Positions 14,801 to 22,039 of a stretch of 33,245 nucleotides of DNA are shown here, one piece after another. A program made the position numbers and the translations under genes. The stretch covers positions 1 to 33,245 of the IMG/VR virus record IMGVR_UViG_3300010883_000209. One strand, given 5' to 3'. The first letter of the stretch is position 1; every line of letters begins with the position of its first letter. Source of the stretch: a virus. Below the pieces are notes generated by a model that was given only the letters and a program-made list of their open reading frames with translations, searched no databases and was not told the DNA's origin.

Positions 14801-16229
14801 ATCTTTTACTTCTTTGCAGCTTAAAACTGCATTGTCTGACGAGACTGGTTCTGGATTAGCGGTATTTGCAACATCACCGACTTTTACTACTCCTGTGCTT
14901 GGAGTCGCATCAGGTACAAGTTTCCAGGGTATAATTGGTAATGTTACTCCCGCAGCTATCACTGGCACTACCATTGATGCTACTACCGACTTTACGATTG
15001 GTGCCACGGTTATCACAGATGGTGTCATTACTGACTCTGGCGGGCTGTCAATCGTAGCAGACGTGCAAATGAGTGCAGACGCCGACAGTAACGCCTTCAA
15101 ATTCGATGCTTCGCAGTATAGCGGGCAAGGCTCGTTCGCCTTCGGTGACCCCGGCGGAGCGCCCAACTACGTTTATATCAGGCCGGTCGTAACACTTCCC
15201 TCCGGCCAGTCCTTCTCCGGTCTCAGCGTGACGCATCAGGCCATAACCACGGCGGGCGATAGTGGCACGCACGCGCTCATTACCGGCGGGTATTTCGCTA
15301 GTCCGGCCGTTACCAAAGGAGCCGTAGGCGACACAATCACCGCCACGGCTTCGGCTTACTTTACCAGTGTGGAGGGCGACGGCGTGAGCAACTACGCCAT
15401 CTTCTCCGACTCTGGCCTCAACCGCTTCGACGGTGCCATCTACGGCGGGGACGGTGCGGTTGGCGCTCCTAGTTACGCCTTCACGTCAGACACCGATACC
15501 GGCATGTATCGCATCAGCGCGAACATCGGGGCGCTGGCCGCTGGTGGGGTGAAAATAGCCGAGTGGACTACCAACCAGATTGAGATATTTGGGGCGGCTG
15601 CGGCTGGCGCTACTTTGCGGCTGACCTCGCTGGACTCCGACCTGCAAGACCTAGACCCCATCGGCTCGATTCTTTTTGAGTCAAACGACGCACAAGTCGC
15701 GGCCTCGCCAGCGGCGTCTATCAACGTCTTAGCTAGTCGAGAAGTCACGGGCACCGGCGACGACGATTACGAGATGAATTTCTGGGTCAGCGAGAAGCGT
15801 TTTATGCGGCTGGATGCCCACACTGGCGCTCTGACCATCAACCCCGACAACTTAGGGACGTTTAACCAGACTTCTATATATAAACGGGCCTTTATGTACA
15901 GCGGCGTATTCAATCAGGACCAAGGCGCAGATGTCGCTTCGACTAATACTCTCGACGTTGGGATGGACGGAAATTGTTTTGAGATTACAGGCACGACCCA
16001 GATCAACACGCTTAACGATTCCGGCTTTCAGGACGGGACCGTCATAACGCTCCTGTTCACTAGCACGCCGACGGTCAAGCACGGGGAAGTTACTTCTGGG
16101 GCGAATAACACAATTCTCCTTGCAGGTGCGGCAGACTTCGTGGCGAGCGCGGGAGACACCTTGACCCTGCTGCTCTGTGAAATCGGCGGAACCCAAGCAT
16201 GGCGCGAAGTAAGCCGAGCGGTAATTTAA
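11817..16229 (+). CDS. Giant repeat fibre (head/neck or tail fibre)
   Basis: A 1470-residue fibre. Residues 1-150 form a virion-attachment-like domain (VVAGSIVSYPEFPAIPVNSV). A first repeat array follows (SLTGTWTDLGTVTTVDINGG units), then a spacer, then a second array (TPALGTPASGVATNLTGTAS units). Both have a 76-residue period. A half unit of the first family (TPAAITGTTIDATTDFTIG) closes the arrays. From about residue 1075 the DNA becomes GC-rich and the protein non-repetitive, with GAPSYAFTSDTDTGMYRISA, a motif common near fibre tips, and an aromatic end (AWREVSRAVI). It would bind the host surface as a trimer. Its position between connector and head-closure genes suggests a head or collar appendage rather than a baseplate fibre. 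Confidence 0.85.
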   Translation: MSFQIPTLDDAAFPDQAAVDPVDFNILVAAHIGTGVISGCAVTAQGVPSMSVDIAAGEVVVGKVSVTVSSGSVLLGAAHATDPRFDLIVSDNLGVKSVVAGSIVSYPEFPAIPVNSVVLASVYIGGADTDIDANQIIDKRVLVGAYFKDSALIYDDGNSEWTVQTKNVAGTLTDRVKVQANSNTPHLDITTMPIIWSAAGRAVVGSQYSHGRDDGLKLHGNVPTGASFEWSVNDVAKVTLDVTSMILAATVSLTAVGGGSLTGTWTDLGTVTTVDINGGTIDGSIIGGATPAAITGTTIDANTDFTVGALVITNGVITDATGLLITAVLTTVSGGSLTGTWTDLGTVTTVDINGGTIDGSIIGGTTPAAITGTTIDATTDVTIGSLVITDGVITDATGLLITAALTSVSGGSLTGTWTDLGTVTTVDINGGTVDASIIGGATPAAGTFTALIANTSLVINATTSITSILDEDAMGSNSAVALATQQSIKAYVDAQVATADTLAEILAIGNISDGTNLIISVGDVLTTDTISETGVGTGVTIDGVLIKDAGITATGGGSLTGTWSDLGTVTTVIINGGTITGITDITVADGGTGRSTSTTAYALLAAGTTATGAHQTLAAGATTELLVGGGVAALPVWTTATGSGAPVRGTSPTLVTPALGTPASGVATNLTGTASGLTAGNVTTNANLTGHITSTGNAAVLGSFTSAQLKTALTNETGSGSAVFATSPVLVTPALGTPASGVLTNATGLPIATGVSGLAANMAAWLAVASSVNLIAVVSDETGSGSLVFATSPTLVTPALGTPASGVMTNVTGTASGLTAGNVTTNANLTGHITSSGNAAVLGSFTSLQLKTALSDETGSGAAVFATSPTLVTPVLGTPASGVATNLTGTASGLTAGNVTTNANLTGHITSVGNGAVLGSFTSLQLKTALSDETGSGSSVFATSPTFITPVLGTPASGVATNLTGTASGLTAGNVTTNANLTGHVTSTGNAAVLGSFTSLQLKTALSDETGSGLAVFATSPTFTTPVLGVASGTSFQGIIGNVTPAAITGTTIDATTDFTIGATVITDGVITDSGGLSIVADVQMSADADSNAFKFDASQYSGQGSFAFGDPGGAPNYVYIRPVVTLPSGQSFSGLSVTHQAITTAGDSGTHALITGGYFASPAVTKGAVGDTITATASAYFTSVEGDGVSNYAIFSDSGLNRFDGAIYGGDGAVGAPSYAFTSDTDTGMYRISANIGALAAGGVKIAEWTTNQIEIFGAAAAGATLRLTSLDSDLQDLDPIGSILFESNDAQVAASPAASINVLASREVTGTGDDDYEMNFWVSEKRFMRLDAHTGALTINPDNLGTFNQTSIYKRAFMYSGVFNQDQGADVASTNTLDVGMDGNCFEITGTTQINTLNDSGFQDGTVITLLFTSTPTVKHGEVTSGANNTILLAGAADFVASAGDTLTLLLCEIGGTQAWREVSRAVI
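12591..13157 (+). repeat. Fibre repeat family A, period 228 nt
   Basis: Units beginning with the codons for GSLTGTW start at 12591, 12819 and 13047, exactly 228 bases apart; the third is cut short. A further copy of the unit's opening starts at 13485, and a copy of its second half lies near 14937-15060. The encoded residues are nearly identical, but the DNA differs at many third positions. Confidence 0.9.
13757..14900 (+). repeat. Fibre repeat family B, period 228 nt
   Basis: Anchor codons for T-P-(A/V)-L-G start at 13782, 14010, 14205, 14433, 14661 and 14889. Spacings are 228, 195, 228, 228 and 228 bases; the 195-base unit replaces the LTAGNVTTNANLTG part with ATGVSGLAANMAAWL. The units keep the stretch SGLTAGNVTTNANLTGH unchanged in protein, while synonymous codons vary between copies. 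Confidence 0.9.
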
Positions 16230-16548
16230 TACGGACGTCATAGGAGATTGATATGGGATTAAATGCAAGCGTAGTTATTGGATCACGGACCTTGACGAAT
16301 GTTTACCTCCACTTGCGGGAGATTAACTTGGACCCGGCCAGAGATGTCGTGGAAGTTCAGGTGGACACCTACGACACTGAACAGGCGTGGAAAGACAACC
16401 TCGCCATTCTCAGTACCGAGCGCATAGCAATCAACACCGCCGCCATCCGTGGCGTGGCGTTTACGTCCGCCTATGCTCTAGTCAAGGCAGCTGTCTCGGG
16501 ATCAACCGACTTGAACGCCAACCCGGACCCGACAGTCATACCTGAATA
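15040..16548 (+). other. GC-rich segment: fibre tip plus following gene
   Basis: From about 15040 the sequence abruptly becomes GC-richer, with C- or G-ending codons (GACGCC, GGCACG, CTGGCC), within one continuous frame. This persists to the end of the 98-residue gene, and AT-rich DNA resumes at about 16550. It looks like an acquired cassette holding the receptor-binding end of the fibre and a small companion gene. Confidence 0.7.
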
Positions 16549-16549
16549 A
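16253..16549 (+). CDS. Hypothetical small protein linked to the fibre tip
   Basis: A 98-residue protein with an AGGAG ribosome site six bases before the ATG. Sequence such as TLTNVYLHLREINLDPARDV and TERIAINTAAIRGVAF suggests a small beta/alpha domain. It lies straight after the fibre gene and shares the GC-rich codon use of the fibre tip rather than that of the next gene. A fibre chaperone or trimeric cap is conceivable, but no family is recognised. Its stop overlaps the next ATG (TAATG). Confidence 0.6.
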   Translation: MGLNASVVIGSRTLTNVYLHLREINLDPARDVVEVQVDTYDTEQAWKDNLAILSTERIAINTAAIRGVAFTSAYALVKAAVSGSTDLNANPDPTVIPE

Positions 16550-16851
16550 TGCCGTCGAATAATAGACAGCATGTACTGAAGACTACTAGACTAAGAGATA
16601 CAAGTATCTCAGGAGTAGTTTATGTATTGAAGATTGGCGGACAGGCAATATTACCTTCGCCAGTTGTAGCTGAATATACAGTACCGCTACAGGCTATGGC
16701 CTTTAGTATATCTATCACACCAATCGTTTTGGAGGCATCAATACCAACTTCGGCACTAACCCTTAACGACGATGGCTTAGTATACTCCATAACAGATACT
16801 GTGGCTGCTGTATATACAGTCACAACTACCGCTGTTCCCGTGGTGACATAA
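16549..16851 (+). CDS. Hypothetical beta-rich structural protein
   Basis: A 100-residue protein, Val/Thr/Ile-rich with alternating hydrophobic residues (TVPLQAMAFSISITPIVLEA; AAVYTVTTTAVPVVT), pointing to an all-beta fold, probably Ig-like or a short fibre piece. It has no obvious ribosome site and depends on the TAATG coupling to the gene before it. Codon use returns to the AT-rich pattern of the main phage genes. It is followed by another one-base overlap. Confidence 0.5.
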   Translation: MPSNNRQHVLKTTRLRDTSISGVVYVLKIGGQAILPSPVVAEYTVPLQAMAFSISITPIVLEASIPTSALTLNDDGLVYSITDTVAAVYTVTTTAVPVVT

Positions 16852-17159
16852 TGGCAATACAAATATTTGAAATAGAAACTCTTGTTAGATTTGCAGGCAA
16901 CTTTCAACTTAGTGCAGTAGACATTGATCCTACTACGATAACAGTGAAGATTCTTGAACCAACATTGACTAATACATCGTATGTGTATGGAATAGCTGCA
17001 GAAGTTATTAAAGATAGTGTTGGTGATTATCATATAGATATTAATTTGGATCATGAGGGTATATGGTATTATCGTTGGGAAGCGGTCGGCGCTGCTGAGG
17101 TTCAAATATCTAAAGAAGGTGCTGTTAAAGTTAAGTCTAGTAGTTTCTTGAATCAATAA
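16851..17159 (+). CDS. Ig-fold-like phage structural protein
   Basis: A 102-residue beta-sandwich-like protein: LVRFAGNFQLSAVDIDPTTI, then TVKILEPTLTNTSYVYG, then GDYHIDINLDHEGIWYYRW, ending with EGAVKVKSSSFL. The pattern G-x-Y-x-x-D ... G-x-W-Y-Y-R-W is common in small proteins coded among head-tail joining genes and reads like an Ig or carboxypeptidase-regulatory-like fold. A decorating role on the neck or capsid is plausible. It overlaps both neighbours by one base. Confidence 0.6.
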   Translation: MAIQIFEIETLVRFAGNFQLSAVDIDPTTITVKILEPTLTNTSYVYGIAAEVIKDSVGDYHIDINLDHEGIWYYRWEAVGAAEVQISKEGAVKVKSSSFLNQ

Positions 17160-17506
17160 TGACAACTACAATGATGAATCAACGGTGTGATATTCTATTA
17201 CTCACACCGGGTACAAAATCCACTGAAGGTAGAGCTACTAAGACTCAAACTAATTTACATACAGGACTACGTTGCAGGTTTGATTCGCTGAGGGTTCGTT
17301 CCAGAGAGCTTGATACAGTTAATCAACCACAAGAAACAAGGCGTGGTATCATATATGTAGAATATAAGTCTGATATAACTAATGCTAATAGGATATTGCT
17401 TAATGAAGAAACTTTTCATATCGTAGCAATTAATTCTATTAACTATAATGGTTCAGCTGGATTTAGTCATCTTGAAATCGAAGTCGTAACAGTTAAGAAC
17501 GCTTAG
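17159..17506 (+). CDS. Head closure / head-tail joining protein
   Basis: A 115-residue beta-barrel-like protein of the SPP1 gp16/HK97 gp7 head-tail joining type. Features are the N-terminal MMNQRCDILLLTPGTKS strand, TNLHTGLRCRFDSL (the usual loop before a short beta barrel), RRGIIYVEYKSDI, and EETFHIVAINSINYNGSAG, followed by a strand with HLEIEVVTV. It would sit below the adaptor ring and close the DNA channel. Gene order with the tail-completion candidate that follows supports this. Confidence 0.75.
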   Translation: MTTTMMNQRCDILLLTPGTKSTEGRATKTQTNLHTGLRCRFDSLRVRSRELDTVNQPQETRRGIIYVEYKSDITNANRILLNEETFHIVAINSINYNGSAGFSHLEIEVVTVKNA

Positions 17507-17531
17507 AGGAATAAATTGAGAAAGATATATA

Positions 17532-18221
17532 ATGAATAGACAGATTAGAGGTAGATTCGGGCGAATTGGAAATCTAACTGGAACAGCGGCTCTCCTTGCC
17601 GTTGAGGATATATCTTCACCTGTTAGTACAGTTATTGATGCTTATGATAAGATAAGCTTGTATCTCTCAACGGGTGCTAGAGGTGTTGGTACCTTTACGG
17701 GTCAGCCCGGAGATACTGAGACCGTCCTCATCGACGGTAGAACTTATACCTTCCAGGCTGCATTGACAGAAGTAGATGGAAACGTTCTTATTGGCGCTGC
17801 TGCTGATAATACTCTACAGAACCTTGTAGATGCTATTAATCTTACGAACGTTGGTGATGGGCCTGGGACCGGTTATGCAGCGGGTATGACAGCTAACACA
17901 AGTGTAAGAGCTGTCATTGATCTTGATGCTAATACCATTACTGTCTATTCACTAATAGTAGGAGCAGCGGCTCTTGCGATAGCAATTACAGAGACTGCTG
18001 CTAACTTTGCTTGGGATGGTGCCACAATGGGTGCCGTCGCTAGTCCAATTACTGTCACTGTTGATTTTTCACCTGACGGTACGAATTGGTATGAAGATAA
18101 TACTGTTGTTCATACTGATGTGAATGATTCGATTACTGAGTATACAGTAGTCGGTACCAATATGAGAATTACTGGTAATAATGTGATGGGAGTACAGGCA
18201 CAGATTTTTGGTGCCTTCTAA
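17532..18221 (+). CDS. Phage structural protein with GDTETVLIDGRTYTF domain
   Basis: A 229-residue protein. Residues about 55-145 carry a domain seen repeatedly in phage virion proteins: GDTETVLIDGRTYTF, then GNVLIGAAADNTLQNLVDAI, then a strand pair. Residues about 165-229 form a second beta domain (TVTVDFSPDGTNWYEDNTVV). The first 45 residues include a likely basic helical start. It lies between the head-closure and tail-completion genes, so a neck or collar decoration is likely. The ribosome site is weak (GAGAAAG). Confidence 0.6.
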   Translation: MNRQIRGRFGRIGNLTGTAALLAVEDISSPVSTVIDAYDKISLYLSTGARGVGTFTGQPGDTETVLIDGRTYTFQAALTEVDGNVLIGAAADNTLQNLVDAINLTNVGDGPGTGYAAGMTANTSVRAVIDLDANTITVYSLIVGAAALAIAITETAANFAWDGATMGAVASPITVTVDFSPDGTNWYEDNTVVHTDVNDSITEYTVVGTNMRITGNNVMGVQAQIFGAF

Positions 18222-18223
18222 CG

Positions 18224-18754
18224 TTGATTCGATTTACTGAAAATTTTAGTCAGCTTGGAGCTTTCTATAATACTCATGCAGTCATTACTGTACCTGAGTT
18301 AATGGAAGAATCCGCCGAGGATCTTGCTGACCTTATTACTGCTAAAACGAGGAACTATATACCAGCGGCTCACAGGCTTGCTCCAGGACAACGAACTACG
18401 CAAACAGCTACAGGCAGGCTTTGGTCGAGTTGGGGAACCGCTTCGAGGCGTACAGACGACTCAGAGTTTAACCCCGGCGATGCCGTAAGGCGTATTAGTA
18501 AGCAAACAGGTAGAAGTACGCGAATAAAGATACAAGTTGGTACAGAAGTTCCTTATGCTCAACTTGTAAATGATGGTCGTGGTCCTGGTAATCGTTACGC
18601 TTATCATTTTATAGAGAAGGGGCGAATGGATGCAGAAGCGGTAGCTGGTCCTGCTATGGAAGATAAGTGGAGAGACAAGTTAACTGGAACTGCCGCATTA
18701 AGTTCTTTTCGTGCTAGTGCTCAAGCTAGGAATGTGAAGGGTCGATTTGTTTAG
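18224..18754 (+). CDS. Tail completion protein, HK97 gp10-like (putative)
   Basis: A 176-residue protein with the layout of neck/tail-completion proteins: an N-terminal helix (LMEESAEDLADLITAKTRNY), a central basic loop (GRLWSSWGTA), the typical VGTEVPYAQLVNDGRGP segment, and a C-terminal helix pair (YHFIEKGRMDAEAVAG). The pattern V-x-Y-A-x-x-V-(N/E)-x-G-R-G is the best signature. TTG is the start codon, three bases after the preceding stop, without a clear ribosome site, so translation is probably coupled. Confidence 0.7.
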   Translation: MIRFTENFSQLGAFYNTHAVITVPELMEESAEDLADLITAKTRNYIPAAHRLAPGQRTTQTATGRLWSSWGTASRRTDDSEFNPGDAVRRISKQTGRSTRIKIQVGTEVPYAQLVNDGRGPGNRYAYHFIEKGRMDAEAVAGPAMEDKWRDKLTGTAALSSFRASAQARNVKGRFV

Positions 18755-18762
18755 GGTGGGAT

Positions 18763-18978
18763 ATGGTACTACTAGATCAACATGGTGAGGAGATCGCTCC
18801 TGTTAAAGCAGTTGAGTTTGATGAAGTAATCATTCACAATAAGTTTGTAAACTCTCTTGGTATTCGTGCTAAGAAAAAAGGTAGGACTATTGAGTTTGAA
18901 ATTCTACCGAGGACGATGGACGAACCCGGTATCACCCTTGTTCCAGTAAATGGGAATTACATAATTGAGATCAACTGA
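18763..18978 (+). CDS. Hypothetical small protein
   Basis: A 71-residue protein (MVLLDQHGEEIAPVKAVEFD) with probable beta strands and the segment SLGIRAKKKGRTIEFEILPR. The GGGTGGGAT just before the ATG resembles the ribosome sites of the capsid-tail and chaperone genes. It overlaps the following TTG-start gene by 14 bases. No family is recognised; position suggests a small neck or tail-completion component. Confidence 0.5.
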   Translation: MVLLDQHGEEIAPVKAVEFDEVIIHNKFVNSLGIRAKKKGRTIEFEILPRTMDEPGITLVPVNGNYIIEIN

Positions 18979-19789
18979 CGAAATATTCTCGATAGGTAAG
19001 TACCTAAGTGATAAGTTCACTACTTTGAGTACGGTAGAGACTGCTCGCTTCGTAGGAGCAATTCCTCGCCCATCAGCTAGGATAATACTAGCTGCTGAAA
19101 GTTCTCCAAGTATAGGTTCCGTGGGTTATCTTGATGAACGTAATTGGATTATTTGGTATCATGCAAGTAGCGAAGCTGATGCAAGAGTAGTAGCCGACGA
19201 AATAAAGATGGACTTAAAGTCTGAGAAGAAGATTGATGCTTATCTTCATGACTTTCCATTTCTTGCTCCGACGATGTTTGATAGTACGGGTGGCTCGTTA
19301 GCAGTCGCCAGCTATGACATTAAGATAACAGGAATTAGAGGAGCGCAGGAAACCAACCCTAGTGTTGTGGTGACTGGCGTTGTAGCTACTGGCAAAAATT
19401 CCTTGGTAATCAATTTACCTAAGATTCCTTCATCCTATACGGAGTTTGATTTCTATAGGATTTATGCTTCTGTCGAAGGAGGCACCCCTATATTACAAGC
19501 TACGGTTGCACATTCTGCAGGAAGAGAGTATAATCAGACTTACACGTTGACATCAATAATATCTGGAGGGGCGGAACCCCCTACAGAATCCGAGGTTCCA
19601 TATAAGACTATATTTATTAGGGAGGTTGATTCTGAGATAATAGAGGATGCAGACGACGATGGTGTATTCGATGCGAGAATATCTTTGTTGACCAGAAGTC
19701 ATGGTTTCATTGTATCCTCACAACCTAGTCTTATTAATACCGTTACAGTTACACATGAGGATAGACTAACTACATTTGATGTAACTTAG
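18965..19789 (+). CDS. Putative tail terminator with fibronectin-like insert
   Basis: A 274-residue protein starting at TTG inside the preceding gene. The first 110 residues (EIFSIGKYLSDKFTTL, VGYLDERNWIIWYHASSE, ADARVVADEIKMDLK) suit a tail terminator/Mu gp37-like fold, which caps tube and sheath at the neck. Residues about 115-215 look like a fibronectin- or Ig-type insert (YDIKITGIRGAQETNPSVVV; FDFYRIYASVEGGTP), before the fold closes at the C-terminus (YKTIFIREVDSEIIEDAD). Its position just before the sheath is right for a terminator. The function is inferred from order and length, not from a diagnostic motif. Confidence 0.55.
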   Translation: MRSTDEIFSIGKYLSDKFTTLSTVETARFVGAIPRPSARIILAAESSPSIGSVGYLDERNWIIWYHASSEADARVVADEIKMDLKSEKKIDAYLHDFPFLAPTMFDSTGGSLAVASYDIKITGIRGAQETNPSVVVTGVVATGKNSLVINLPKIPSSYTEFDFYRIYASVEGGTPILQATVAHSAGREYNQTYTLTSIISGGAEPPTESEVPYKTIFIREVDSEIIEDADDDGVFDARISLLTRSHGFIVSSQPSLINTVTVTHEDRLTTFDVT

Positions 19790-19797
19790 GAGTGAAT

Positions 19798-20025
19798 ATG
19801 GTAAAGAAAATTGAAATACCCAAAGAGGAGGAGCCTAAGTACGCTATAGATTATTTGAGAGCTAATGCTTATGCTCTCTTTGATGGAACGGCTCAGCATA
19901 CTTTTGCAGGAGCCGTACAACTTGCTAAAATAAAACCTGATGCGCAAATTACTTTGAAAAGAATGCGTACTGCTATTAATGCTTATAGGAATAAACCTAT
20001 TGAAAGAAAAAGAGGGAGGGTTTAA
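19798..20025 (+). CDS. Hypothetical small protein before the sheath gene
   Basis: A 75-residue, basic, helical protein (MVKKIEIPKEEEPKYAIDYL, then FAGAVQLAKIKPDAQITLKR). TAGGAG lies five bases before this ATG, which I prefer to the in-frame GTG six bases upstream that overlaps the ribosome site. The sheath start follows immediately after the stop codon. No family is recognised. Small helical genes at this place occur in other contractile-tail operons. Confidence 0.55.
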   Translation: MVKKIEIPKEEEPKYAIDYLRANAYALFDGTAQHTFAGAVQLAKIKPDAQITLKRMRTAINAYRNKPIERKRGRV

Positions 20026-21504
20026 ATGTCTGGAACATGGAGTAGAGGCGATGTAACTCTTGATACGCAGCGTCCTGGTTTGTTTGCAAACTTTCTTGCA
20101 CAAGCCACTACTGCTATTAAGGGAGGTCTATCTGGTACTGTTGGTGCAGTTATAGCGGCCCCTTGGGGACCGGATGAAGAAGTTACTACAGTATCAGATA
20201 TTGGTACCATTAAAACCCTCTTTCGAGAGGTAGATACTGGTGTCTTCACTGGTTGGTTTACTTTGAGTAATATACTCAAGGGTGGTGCTAAAGAAATTAA
20301 AGTTTATAGGTTGGTTGGTCCAGCGGGTGCTAAAAGCACGCGAGTTCTTGTTGATACTACTGGTGCTCCTGTTAATGTTCTTACTGTAGATGGTAAGTAT
20401 AAGGGAGCAAGAGCTAATAGCTTCACTATTACGGTAGCGGCTAATGCGATTAATGCTAGTCGTAAGGATATCACTCTTATTGAGAGTGGTACTACTTTGA
20501 AAATCTGGACGACACGGCTTGATAATGCTGCTACTGGTCTTATGGCAGATATTGTTGACCAGATCAACAATGATTCATCTAATTCGTGGATCACTCTTAC
20601 TCTTATCGCTACTGGTAATGAAACACTTGCTAATCTTGTAGCGACGGCAATGGCGTCTGGTGTTGATGACGAAGGAAACATTGTTGGTGCTGATTATGAT
20701 GAGGCAATGGATGCCTTTGAAAATGAATCTGCTAACATTCTTTACTTTGACACTATTGATGACACAATAAGAACTGCTATCGCTACTTGGATTGGTGTAG
20801 AGCGTACAGCGGGTCGAAGGAAAATGTGGGTCACTGGTTCAGATACTGCTGACGCGGTATCTGCTGCTAAGACTGATGCTGAGTTGAGAGACTCAGAAGG
20901 TATTATCCACGTTCATCCAGGCTTTAAGCGTCTTAATGTGGCAGCCGTGGAAACAGCCTATGGAGGTTATCAAGCTGCTGCCCGCGTAGCAGGAATGCTT
21001 GCTGGTTTGGCTCTTAACGAGTCCCTTACTTTCCAGAAGGTGGACGATATCATTGATCTTGAGACAAGGCTATCCAACGCGGATATACAGTCTCTATTCT
21101 CAAGTGGTGTTATGCCGCTTGTGTATGATGGTAGTTCTTTTAGGGTTGAGAAAGGGATTAACACCCTAACGAGTCTCGCTAGTACAGCAACACTGAAGCA
21201 GGATGTTAGTAATAAGAAAGTCAGGGTTATTCGTATCCTTGACAATGTTAATAACTCTCTTGCAACAGCGGTTGGCGATAATGTTATAGGGAAGATTGCT
21301 AACAATACAGAAGGCCAAGATTCTGTACTATCAATCATGCGTACATTCTTGTCAGGCTTGGTACAGGATGGTTTGATCAACTCTGGTTTCACTCTTGAGA
21401 CTGACGAAGATAACGATCCTGCTGACGATATGTATTTTGTCAAAGTTGGTATCCAGCCGATAGATGCCATTGAATATATGTACCTGACTGTGGAGGTGAG
21501 CTAA
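20026..21504 (+). CDS. Tail sheath protein (XkdK-like)
   Basis: A 492-residue contractile sheath subunit. It begins SGTWSRGDVTLDTQRPGLFA and shows the usual order: an N-terminal domain with GTVGAVIAAPWGPDEEV, typical of phage sheath proteins, then FTLSNILKGGAKEIKVYRLV, a variable middle, then the conserved core HVHPGFKRLNVAAVETAYGG, AARVAGMLAGLALNESLTF, and the C-terminal VRVIRILDNVNNSLATAVGD and an EYMYLTVEV end strand. Length matches PBSX XkdK (about 465). An AGGGAGGG ribosome site precedes the ATG. The tube gene follows directly. Confidence 0.92.
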   Translation: MSGTWSRGDVTLDTQRPGLFANFLAQATTAIKGGLSGTVGAVIAAPWGPDEEVTTVSDIGTIKTLFREVDTGVFTGWFTLSNILKGGAKEIKVYRLVGPAGAKSTRVLVDTTGAPVNVLTVDGKYKGARANSFTITVAANAINASRKDITLIESGTTLKIWTTRLDNAATGLMADIVDQINNDSSNSWITLTLIATGNETLANLVATAMASGVDDEGNIVGADYDEAMDAFENESANILYFDTIDDTIRTAIATWIGVERTAGRRKMWVTGSDTADAVSAAKTDAELRDSEGIIHVHPGFKRLNVAAVETAYGGYQAAARVAGMLAGLALNESLTFQKVDDIIDLETRLSNADIQSLFSSGVMPLVYDGSSFRVEKGINTLTSLASTATLKQDVSNKKVRVIRILDNVNNSLATAVGDNVIGKIANNTEGQDSVLSIMRTFLSGLVQDGLINSGFTLETDEDNDPADDMYFVKVGIQPIDAIEYMYLTVEVS

Positions 21505-21505
21505 A

Positions 21506-22018
21506 TTGGCCGATAAATATACTGCTGAGAAAACGATTAATGGGTCGTTTGGTAAGCTTCTATTCGAGGGTGTAGTCATGGCAAACGTGTCTTCTGTAGA
21601 AGCTAGAATTACTGTAGCTAATCAGTCCATTATGCCTGCTGGCTCAAGGGTCACTCAGTATAAAGCTATGGGAATTGAAGGGTCTGGATCCTTTACTATC
21701 TGGCGCGTTTCTTCTGAGATAATCTCGAGATTCGTTGATGCGTTTAGTAAGAGTAGCGATCTTACCGCTCTAGGTGGTGGTGCGTCTGTTAATGGATTGT
21801 CTCTTAATATCCAACAGAACGACCCTGAGATTCGGGGAACTGGTGGTCCGCCGTCGCTTCCAGATATGCCTACGGTATCTATAGCACAGCGTGAAGATAT
21901 CCAGTTGGGTAGAGTTAAACTGTGGGAACTTCCCATAGGGTTCTCTGTTGATGACCTTTTGTCGCAGCAGATAACATTTACATTTGAAGAAATGACAATG
22001 GTTAAGTCAATAGTTTAA
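21506..22018 (+). CDS. Tail tube protein (XkdM-like)
   Basis: A 170-residue protein that should polymerise into the inner tube. It has the XkdM pattern: KTINGSFGKLLFEGVVMANV, then VEARITVANQSIMPAGSRVT, KAMGIEGSGSFTIWRVSSEI, NDPEIRGTGG, LGRVKLWELPIGFSV, ending ITFTFEEMTMV. TTG is the start, two bases after the sheath stop, with a good GGAGGTGA site inside the sheath gene's last codons. Confidence 0.9.
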   Translation: MADKYTAEKTINGSFGKLLFEGVVMANVSSVEARITVANQSIMPAGSRVTQYKAMGIEGSGSFTIWRVSSEIISRFVDAFSKSSDLTALGGGASVNGLSLNIQQNDPEIRGTGGPPSLPDMPTVSIAQREDIQLGRVKLWELPIGFSVDDLLSQQITFTFEEMTMVKSIV

Positions 22019-22039
22019 TCAGTTAATAGGGGTGGAACA

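Noticed and set aside
12591-14900. CRISPR-like regular repeats
   Set aside because: The 228-nt units are in-frame protein repeats inside one gene, without short palindromic repeats and unique spacers.
15040-16229. Diversity-generating retroelement acting on the fibre tip
   Set aside because: No reverse transcriptase gene and no adenine-biased template/variable repeat pair are visible in the window.
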